Part shown: one piece after another, positions 55,855-62,033 of the stretch
How positions within the stretch are numbered: position 1 is the first letter of the stretch
Layout of the letters: each line of letters begins with the position of its first letter
Origin: Pedobacter alluvionis
Lineage (GTDB): Bacteria > Bacteroidota > Bacteroidia > Sphingobacteriales > Sphingobacteriaceae
Reading direction: 5' to 3'
DNA length: 64,000 nucleotides
Assembly: GCF_003664035.1 (NCBI RefSeq)
Contig: NZ_RCCK01000011.1
Span: 992,001 to 1,056,000, forward strand
Notes under the pieces: generated by a model
Seen by the model: the letters and a program-made list of their open reading frames with translations, nothing else
Told to the model about the DNA's origin: nothing
Database searches by the model: none
Translations under genes and position numbers: made by a program

Positions 55855-56709
55855 ATGGATAAAAGAGCGTTAAAGGTAGCCGTTATTGACATGAATAACG
55901 GCGCACCTAATCAGGGCATGCGGGGAATTCAAGAAATTTTATCCCGTTTCAGAATTGAAAACAATATCGATTTAACCTTTGATATTTTTGATTTAAGGCA
56001 AAAAGGAGAAATCCCGGACATTGGTTACGATGCTTATATTTCTAGCGGCGGACCAGGAAGCCCGATTGAAAGTAAGGGCGAACAATGGGAAAATGCTTTC
56101 TTTAATCTGCTCGATCAGGTTGAAGTTTTTAACCAAAAAAGCGACGAAAGAAAAAAATATGCTTTTTTGATCTGCCATTCCTTTCAATTGGCTTGTAGAA
56201 AATATGAGTTGGGCAATGTAACAGAAAGACGATCGAATGCTTTTGGTATTTTCCCGATCACCTTGACTGAAGATGGAGAAAGAGACGAAATTTTTAATGG
56301 CATCACCAACCCTTTCTTTTCTGTCGACAGCAGAGATTGGCAAGTAATAGAACCAGATTTTGCTGCTTTTGAGAAAAAAGGCGCAAAACTGTTAGCCATC
56401 GAAAAGGAACGTAAACATGTCGATTTAGAACGCTGTATGATGTCGATCCGCTTTTCAGATGAAATCATTGGCACACAGTTCCATCCAGAAGCCGATCCGG
56501 TGGGTATGAAGATGTACTTACTTCAGGAAGAAAAGAAAAAAGCAATTGTTGACATGCATGGCGAACAAAAATACCTGGATATGTTAAACAGCTTAGACGA
56601 TCCGGCAAGGATTGTGCTTACGCAAAGCGTTATTTTACCTAATTTCTTACAAAAAGCAATTGGAGATTTGCAAACACAATCTTCATTGCGAACTGAAGAA
56701 GTGGATTGA
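55855..56709 (+). CDS. Class I glutamine amidotransferase-like protein
   Basis: 284 residues from the ATG at 55855; an earlier in-frame ATG at 55834 overlaps the GCS2 gene by 14 bp. GATase1 fold: SSGGPGSP strand-loop, nucleophile elbow LICHSFQLACRK with C107, and H210/E212 in GTQFHPEADP. The usual G-x-C-x-G-x-Q elbow is changed to C-H-S-F-Q, which suggests a modified substrate pocket: either an ammonia-releasing amidotransferase or a gamma-glutamyl peptidase acting on the ligase product. Fourth gene of the cluster. Confidence 0.88.
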   Translation: MDKRALKVAVIDMNNGAPNQGMRGIQEILSRFRIENNIDLTFDIFDLRQKGEIPDIGYDAYISSGGPGSPIESKGEQWENAFFNLLDQVEVFNQKSDERKKYAFLICHSFQLACRKYELGNVTERRSNAFGIFPITLTEDGERDEIFNGITNPFFSVDSRDWQVIEPDFAAFEKKGAKLLAIEKERKHVDLERCMMSIRFSDEIIGTQFHPEADPVGMKMYLLQEEKKKAIVDMHGEQKYLDMLNSLDDPARIVLTQSVILPNFLQKAIGDLQTQSSLRTEEVD

Positions 56710-56743
56710 GCGAATGAGTGAAGCAATCTTTCTTGCATATAGC

Positions 56744-56840
56744 CGTCATTTCGATCCGATAACTATCGGATGGAGCGTAGCGAAATGGAGAAATCTATTA
56801 AAGAAGCTTAAAAGATTTCTCCACTACGGTCGAAATGACG
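56744..56840. repeat. CGTCATTTCGA-type palindrome inside the ligase cluster
   Basis: CGTCATTTCGATCCGATAAC on the left and its inverse part GGTCGAAATGACG on the right (with AGATTTCTCC and GGAGAAATCT inside) form a 97-bp palindrome followed by a further TGAAATGACGG. It separates the amidotransferase-like gene from the last ligase-like gene by 183 bp. It is the same family as 51708-51793. Confidence 0.85.
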
Positions 56841-56892
56841 ATCACTCTCTTGAAATGACGGATTCTGCAACAGAAATCAAACACAAAAACCT

Positions 56893-58080
56893 ATGATACC
56901 TGCTCAACGCCAAAAATATAACCTGCAGTTTACCGAAGAGAAGTATCAAAACTTCCTTACCGAATTACAAATTGGCTATCCCTCAATTCCTTTCCGGGTC
57001 GCAGAAACACCTGTTTTTGTTCCGAAAGCTTTAAAAGAAAAATTAATTGCAGCAGGAGAAGAAATTATAAACCTGATTAAGCAACCCAATTTCAAAGCGC
57101 TTACTCAAAAAGCAATTCCAACAGATTGGAACGTACCTAATGAAAATGAACAGCCTCATTTTTTAACTTTTGATTTTGGCATTTGTAAAGATAAAAATGG
57201 AGAACTCACCCCTATGTTGATCGAAATGCAGGGCTTCCCTTCTCTGTACGGATTTCAGCATCATTTAGCAAAAACCTTTCAAACCAGTTTTGAAATAGAT
57301 CATTCGGTTAATTATTTTTTAAACGGCTTTAACGAAGAAAAATACATTAAGCTGCTTAAAGAAGTGATTATTGGCAAACATCAGCCAGAAGAAGTGGCCT
57401 TGATGGATGTGGATGCACCTAACCAAAAAACAGCCATCGATTTTTTTGTCACCCAAAAATTATTGGACATTAAGATTTTGGCACTGGAAGACATCAAAAA
57501 GGTAGGCAAGCAGCTTTTTTACGAAGAAGATGGCAAAAAGATCCAGTTGAAAAGAATTTATAACCGTTTAATTTTTGACGAAGTAGCAGATAACGCCGAA
57601 ATTTTTAACAACAGTTTCGATCCGCGCGACGAACTGGATATCGAATGGGTAGCACATCCCAATTGGTTTTACCGGATCAGCAAATACACTATGCCGTTTT
57701 TAAAAAGCGAATTTGTACCCGAAACACGTTTTTTAAACGAAAAAAAAGCGATTCCCGGCGATTTAGAAAACTATGTATTAAAGCCGCTATTTTCCTTCGC
57801 CGGCATGGGCGTTATTATTGATGTAACCGAAGCGGACATTTCCAACATCAAAGATCCTGAAAACTGGATTTTACAAAGAAAAGTAAATTACGAGCCAGCC
57901 GTACAGGCACCTGATGGTGGGGTAAAGGTCGAAATCAGGATGATGTATTTATGGCCTGACGGTGGTGAGCCTCAGCTTTGTATTAACCTGGCAAGGTTAA
58001 GCAAAGGAAAAATGATCGGCGTCCGTTACAACGCCGACTTTGATTGGGTTGGGGGAACGATTGGTTTTATGGAGGAGTAA
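56893..58080 (+). CDS. ATP-grasp-like protein, last gene of the cluster
   Basis: 395 residues with no signal peptide. PMLIEMQGFPSLYGFQ (about 107-121) and YVLKPLFSFAGMGVIID with K297 resemble the substrate and phosphate-loop segments of ATP-grasp enzymes, notably the glutathionylspermidine-synthase-like group. KVEIRMMYLWPDGGEPQLC follows as a strand pair. Family name uncertain. Same strand as the preceding ligases but separated by the palindrome, so it may have its own promoter. Confidence 0.7.
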   Translation: MIPAQRQKYNLQFTEEKYQNFLTELQIGYPSIPFRVAETPVFVPKALKEKLIAAGEEIINLIKQPNFKALTQKAIPTDWNVPNENEQPHFLTFDFGICKDKNGELTPMLIEMQGFPSLYGFQHHLAKTFQTSFEIDHSVNYFLNGFNEEKYIKLLKEVIIGKHQPEEVALMDVDAPNQKTAIDFFVTQKLLDIKILALEDIKKVGKQLFYEEDGKKIQLKRIYNRLIFDEVADNAEIFNNSFDPRDELDIEWVAHPNWFYRISKYTMPFLKSEFVPETRFLNEKKAIPGDLENYVLKPLFSFAGMGVIIDVTEADISNIKDPENWILQRKVNYEPAVQAPDGGVKVEIRMMYLWPDGGEPQLCINLARLSKGKMIGVRYNADFDWVGGTIGFMEE

Positions 58081-58147
58081 TGCATCTTAATTTTCCAAGA
58101 TATTTAAATATAAATCTAATTGTTATTGAATATTACACTTAACATAT

Positions 58148-58699
58148 ATGCCAATACTAACTCTAGATAATCTTTTAAGTGGATTTATAGGTGCTATCAT
58201 ATTATTTTTAATCCAAAATTTACAAAAAATAATTTCTGATCACATCTATAATGTTAGGACAAAATGGTTAATAAAGAATTATTTGACTACTTTAATTAGA
58301 GATATTAGTGATTATAATTTCTCAGCAAATGCTATCAAATCTTTCATGACAAAACACGCTCAAAAAGGAATTGAGACAATATCAGTTAGCTACAAATCAT
58401 GTGAAAATGTTCATTCTACAATACTAAAATCAGAAAGGTATAGGTTATTTTTTGAAAATAAGTCAAATAATGAGGCTGTTATTAAATATTATAATCTATG
58501 TAGTTTAATTGATTTGTTAGCAGCAAAAACTCCTTCAGATTATTCTACTGAATATGCTGACATTACAATATATAGAAGCAGTGATTCTGTGAAATTTCAG
58601 AATAGCACGAACCGTATTATAGTTAAACTAGATGCTTGCGAATTAAATGCTAAAGAAGCTATTAAGATATGTAAACTCCTTATATCCAAATTTGATTGA
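58148..58699 (+). CDS. AT-rich orphan with N-terminal membrane segment
   Basis: 183 residues. One hydrophobic segment at about residues 8-24 (LLSGFIGAIILFLIQ), then a charged, helical cytoplasmic domain with unusual serine and cysteine content. Codon use is markedly A/T rich (many ATA, AAT, TTA) compared with the ligase genes beside it. No domain recognised. Possibly acquired by transfer. Confidence 0.6.
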   Translation: MPILTLDNLLSGFIGAIILFLIQNLQKIISDHIYNVRTKWLIKNYLTTLIRDISDYNFSANAIKSFMTKHAQKGIETISVSYKSCENVHSTILKSERYRLFFENKSNNEAVIKYYNLCSLIDLLAAKTPSDYSTEYADITIYRSSDSVKFQNSTNRIIVKLDACELNAKEAIKICKLLISKFD

Positions 58700-58754
58700 G
58701 ATATAAAACCCTACCTTTTTACATTCATCTGAACACCAAAATGCTAAAAGCCCT

Positions 58755-58762
58755 TATATTTG
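58755..58762 (+). promoter_or_regulatory. -7 promoter element before the small Cys-rich membrane protein
   Basis: TATATTTG matches TAnnTTTG and ends 4 bp before the ATG at 58767, so the transcript would be leaderless or nearly so. Confidence 0.5.
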
Positions 58763-58766
58763 TATT

Positions 58767-58925
58767 ATGGATATTCAAACAATTTTAGTCTTTTTACTTT
58801 TTGCGGTAGCATTGGTATATGTTGGCCGTTTGGTTTTCAAATCTTTACAGGTAAAAAAAGATGGGTGTGGTGTTAATTGCAAATGTGGTGTAGATTTTTC
58901 CGATATTAAGCCCGTAAAAAAATAG
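58767..58925 (+). CDS. FeoB-associated-type small Cys-rich membrane protein
   Basis: 52 residues: an N-terminal membrane helix (IQTILVFLLFAVALVYVGRL) followed by KKDGCGVNCKCGVDFSD, the cysteine signature of the FeoB-associated Cys-rich membrane family. In many Bacteroidetes such proteins lie beside the ferrous iron transporter gene feoB; none is seen here. The cysteines could bind Fe(II) or an Fe-S cluster. It is followed 12 bp later by a Crp-family regulator, so the two may be co-transcribed. Confidence 0.75.
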   Translation: MDIQTILVFLLFAVALVYVGRLVFKSLQVKKDGCGVNCKCGVDFSDIKPVKK

Positions 58926-58937
58926 TATCCCACATTT

Positions 58938-59525
58938 ATGATTCATCAGTTCCAAAAATACTTACAGGAAAAAATAGAGATCACTGATGAACAGTTCGAA
59001 AGCATATCGTCTGTTTTAAAGATTAAAAAATTCGAAAAAAACGAAATAGTTCAATATACCGGCGATAATTTCAAACACGGATATTTTGTGGGCAAAGGTT
59101 TGTTGCGTGCCTATTCGATTGATGCAAAAGGTAAAGAACACATTCTTCAGTTCGCCCCAGAAAACTGGCTAGTTTCTGATCGTAACAACATGAACAATGA
59201 GCCATCAATATTTTTTATCGATGCTATTGAAACAACCGAAGCGGTATTAATGCCTAATAATTTCATGGAAGAAGCAGCCAGAAAGGTACCTTGCTTACAG
59301 CCCATGCAAATCAAACTGTTAAATAATTCGATCCGCTTTATGCAGAAAAGAATTAACATGTTATTAAGCGCAACAGCGGAAGAAAGATACCTTGATTTTA
59401 TTAAACTTTACCCTAACCTTACACTCCGTGTACCACAATGGATGATCGCATCCTATCTGGGCATTACACCCGAATCGCTTAGCCGCGTGAGAAAGGAACT
59501 TGCGAATAAACATTTCAGACCTTAG
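58938..59525 (+). CDS. Crp/Fnr family transcriptional regulator
   Basis: 195 residues. The N-terminal cyclic-nucleotide-type sensor beta barrel covers about 1-125 (NEIVQYTGDNFKHGYFVGKG). A dimerisation helix follows (LNNSIRFMQKRINMLL), then a C-terminal winged helix-turn-helix with PQWMIASYLGITPESLSRVRKEL, whose recognition helix fits the family. There is no N-terminal Cys cluster for an Fnr-type Fe-S centre. Ligand unknown. It may regulate the small Cys-rich gene 12 bp upstream or the yceI-pirin genes downstream. Confidence 0.93.
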   Translation: MIHQFQKYLQEKIEITDEQFESISSVLKIKKFEKNEIVQYTGDNFKHGYFVGKGLLRAYSIDAKGKEHILQFAPENWLVSDRNNMNNEPSIFFIDAIETTEAVLMPNNFMEEAARKVPCLQPMQIKLLNNSIRFMQKRINMLLSATAEERYLDFIKLYPNLTLRVPQWMIASYLGITPESLSRVRKELANKHFRP

Positions 59526-59600
59526 ACTGAGTTATTGAATGACTGAATTTTGAATGAGTGAATGGCATTGTCAAATCTCACCTTTCAACGTTTCAACCTT

Positions 59601-59672
59601 TCTCTCATTCTATAATTCTCTCATTCCATCATTCTCTCATTCCATCATTCTATCCTTCTCTCATTCAATTAT
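59601..59672. repeat. 16-bp tandem repeat, TCTCTCATTCCATCAT-like
   Basis: Units at 59601-59616, 59617-59632, 59633-59648, a partial TCTATCCT at 59649-59656 and 59657-59672. Two units are identical; the others differ by three bases. Upstream, TTGAATGAGTGAATGG (about 59550-59565) is a rough inverse of the unit. Confidence 0.85.
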
Positions 59673-59717
59673 TTCCCTTTCTTACCATACATCAATATCT
59701 AATAAAAACCTGCGCTG

Positions 59718-59725
59718 TACTTTTG
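59718..59725 (+). promoter_or_regulatory. -7 promoter element of the yceI gene
   Basis: TACTTTTG fits TAnnTTTG and lies 35 bp before the ATG at 59761. Confidence 0.55.
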
Positions 59726-59760
59726 TGTTGTAAATATTAAACATCTCAAAAACAAAAGAT

Positions 59761-60291
59761 ATGGCAACTACAAAATGGACATTAGATCCAACCCACAGCG
59801 AATTACAATTTAAAGTAAAACACTTAATGATTACTACTGTAACAGGTAGTTTAAAATCTTTTTCAGCAGAATTATTGTCTGAAGGTGATGAATTTGAAAA
59901 TGCAGAGATTTCTTTCAAAGGTGATATAGGCTCTCTTGACACCGGAAATACTGACCGCGATAACCATTTAAAAGGTGGCGATTTTTTCGATGCAGAAAAA
60001 TTTGCACACATCGAATTTAAATCCAGTTCAGTAGAAAAAGATGGCGGCGATTATATCGTTAAAGGCGATTTAACTATTAAAGGCGAAACTAAACCTGTAA
60101 AATTAACCGCAGAATTTGGTGGCATTGCTACCGATCCTTGGGGAAATACCAAAGCAGGTTTTACCTTAAGTGGAAAAATTAACCGTTCTGAATTCGGTTT
60201 AACATGGAATGCTGCATTAGAAACTGGTGGCGTAATGGTAAGTGAAGAAGTTCGCATTTTAGGCGAATTACAGTTTGTGAAACAAGCGTAG
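59761..60291 (+). CDS. YceI family protein (lipocalin-like)
   Basis: 176 residues. The YceI domain spans the whole protein: TKWTLDPTHSELQFKVKHLM, then GDIGSLDTGNTDRDNHLKGGD and the C-terminal strand NRSEFGLTWN. YceI proteins bind polyisoprenoid or other amphipathic molecules in a lipocalin-like barrel. Many are secreted, but this one has no signal peptide, so a cytoplasmic location is expected. Pirin follows 67 bp later. Confidence 0.94.
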   Translation: MATTKWTLDPTHSELQFKVKHLMITTVTGSLKSFSAELLSEGDEFENAEISFKGDIGSLDTGNTDRDNHLKGGDFFDAEKFAHIEFKSSSVEKDGGDYIVKGDLTIKGETKPVKLTAEFGGIATDPWGNTKAGFTLSGKINRSEFGLTWNAALETGGVMVSEEVRILGELQFVKQA

Positions 60292-60358
60292 CGCGTAGAG
60301 CTAAGCGTATGGCGGCACTATGCGCTTAGCCCCATGCCTTATCTAACTATAAAAGGTA

Positions 60359-61228
60359 ATGGAAACAAAACAAATAGAAAAAGTGCTAAAAGCTCCGGCG
60401 CCGCATATGGTTGGCGATGGGTTTAGGGTACACAATTTTTTTCCAAGCGGATATCAACTCAATATGAGTCCTTTTTTCCTGATGGATTATGGCTCAAAGA
60501 TCGAATTTTCAGCAAGGAAAGAGCCAAGGGGTGTTGGTGTTCACCCCCATCGGGGCTTCGAAACGGTAACGATTGCCTATCACGGCGCGGTTGCCCATCA
60601 CGATAGCTCTGGAAACAGTGGCGTGATTTATCCCGGAGATGTACAATGGATGACTGCCGCGAGCGGCATATTACACAAAGAATATCACGAAGAACAATAC
60701 AGCCTCAATGGCGGTCCATTTCAAATGGTTCAGCTTTGGGTTAATCTTCCTGCAAAGGATAAAATGGGTAAACCAAGATATCAGGCAATTAAGCAGGCAG
60801 ATATGACCCATTTTGATTTACCGGAAAATGGAGGAAAAATTGAAATTATCGCAGGTAATTATAAAGGAATAAAAGGCAATGCAAACACTTTTAGTCCTAT
60901 AGAAGTGTATAATGCACGGCTAAAGAAAGGTGGCGAAGTTACGTTTAACTTCCCTGAGAATTTTAATACCGGATTTATGGTGATTGAAGGCTCGATTAAA
61001 ATAAACGCATCCGAAACTGCTATAGCAGATAATTTTGTCCACTTCAGCAACAAAGGTACAGAGATTAAGATCGAAGCTTTAGAAAACAGTGTAATTTTAG
61101 TATTGAGCGGAGAACCAATCGACGAACCAATTGCTCAGTACGGTCCCTTTTTAATGAATACTGAAGCTGAAATCCATCAGGCCATTGAAGATTATAACCA
61201 AGGCAGGTTTGGTTATTTAGAAGAGTAA
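60359..61228 (+). CDS. Pirin family protein
   Basis: 289 residues, bicupin. The N-terminal cupin has the pirin motif GVGVHPHRGFETVTIAYHG, in which the histidines and a glutamate bind iron, then VIYPGDVQWMTAASGILHKE. The C-terminal cupin includes NFNTGFMVIEG and LSGEPIDEPIAQYGPFLMN. Pirins act as quercetinases or redox-linked regulators; the role in Bacteroidetes is unsettled. A hairpin GCTAAGCGTAT/ATGCGCTTAGC sits in the 67-bp gap upstream. A terminator follows at 61297. Confidence 0.95.
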   Translation: METKQIEKVLKAPAPHMVGDGFRVHNFFPSGYQLNMSPFFLMDYGSKIEFSARKEPRGVGVHPHRGFETVTIAYHGAVAHHDSSGNSGVIYPGDVQWMTAASGILHKEYHEEQYSLNGGPFQMVQLWVNLPAKDKMGKPRYQAIKQADMTHFDLPENGGKIEIIAGNYKGIKGNANTFSPIEVYNARLKKGGEVTFNFPENFNTGFMVIEGSIKINASETAIADNFVHFSNKGTEIKIEALENSVILVLSGEPIDEPIAQYGPFLMNTEAEIHQAIEDYNQGRFGYLEE

Positions 61229-61296
61229 CGGAAAATCATGCTGATCCGAAAGTTATTGGAATGGTTTCAGCATCCATCATACTGAATAAATAAATT

Positions 61297-61328
61297 AGCC
61301 GGCATTTTCGTAATTGTCGGCTTTTTTT
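61297..61328 (+). terminator. Intrinsic terminator after the pirin gene
   Basis: AGCCGGCA and TGTCGGCT form an imperfect stem around TTTTCGTAAT, followed by seven T residues. Confidence 0.85.
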
Positions 61329-61375
61329 GTGACTTTATATTACAACAGAGTCCAATCGTTGCGTTATGATAAGCT

Positions 61376-61554
61376 GCAGTCCTCCAAAAGCACAGAAATG
61401 TTCATTTCCAAAAAGTCTCTTATCCGATTGGTGCGGGAAGTTATGTCGCTAATTAAATTATTTTCTGTAAAAATGGTTTTAGGAGCGCAAGGACTGTGCA
61501 AGAAACATCGTTTGTTCCTTTGCTATGCTTGTACGCTTCAGCCATAGTACCTCC
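61376..61554 (+). repeat. Direct repeat, copy A
   Basis: Begins GCAGTCCTCCAAAAGCACAG and ends GCTTCAGCCATAGTACCTCC. By eye the match with copy B at 61699-61879 is high, with short identical blocks such as CGCTAATTAAATT, TTTTCTGTAAAAATGGTTTT and GAAACATCGTTT. Confidence 0.85.
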
Positions 61555-61644
61555 GGGCCTGCAGGGTACCGCTCCGCGAAGGGCTAAACTGGTTGGGCCT
61601 TTGGAAGGAAAACCCCTCATAGTAGCAAGAACAGGAATCATCTA

Positions 61645-61698
61645 AACCCGATAGTACGAATGCCGATTTTTTCTATCGGCAGTAGGGATAGCGGGGCC
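61645..61698 (+). repeat. AACCCGAT...GCGGGGCC repeat, copy joining the direct repeats
   Basis: AACCCGATAG, CCGATTTTTTCTATCGG and AGCGGGGCC follow in order, ending directly where copy B of the direct repeat begins. It shares both ends with the segment at 50304-50372 (minus). Confidence 0.45.
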
Positions 61699-61879
61699 GC
61701 AGTCCTCCACAAGCACAGAACTGTACATTTCCAAAAAACCTTTTATACAATTGGCGCGGGAAGTTATATGGCGCTAATTAAATTGTTTTCTGTAAAAATG
61801 GTTTTAGGGGTGCAAGTATCTTGAAAGAAACATCGTTTATTCATTTGCTGCGCTTGTTCGCTTCAGCCATAGTATCTCC
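61699..61879 (+). repeat. Direct repeat, copy B
   Basis: Starts GCAGTCCTCCACAAGCACAG and ends CGCTTCAGCCATAGTATCTC. Substitutions relative to copy A are scattered with a few one- or two-base indels, so the duplication is not recent. Confidence 0.85.
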
Positions 61880-62033
61880 TATCCGAAAGTTTATTTTTCA
61901 ACTGATAAACAGACCAATAAATTAGTATCTTAGATAAGAACTAACGATCTAATTTCACAGCGCTTAATTTTAAATCATTCATCCAATCTTCATACTCGTT
62001 AGTGACATTTGATTAATAAATCAGAAAAGAAAA

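Larger units (their letters stand above)
61229..62033. other. Gene-free, repeat-rich interval
   Basis: 805 bp without a supportable gene. It holds the pirin terminator, two copies of an about 180-bp direct repeat and an AACCCGAT...GCGGGGCC segment. Short open frames at 61314-61547 and on the minus strand at 61453-61641 lie across the repeat and its surroundings and do not look like genes. Confidence 0.7.

Noticed and set aside
59558..59740. 60-codon frame rich in Ser, His and Phe
   Set aside because: It translates the 16-bp tandem repeat.
61314..61547. 77-codon frame in the repeat-rich gap
   Set aside because: It overlaps copy A of the direct repeat; the equivalent frame is not preserved in copy B.
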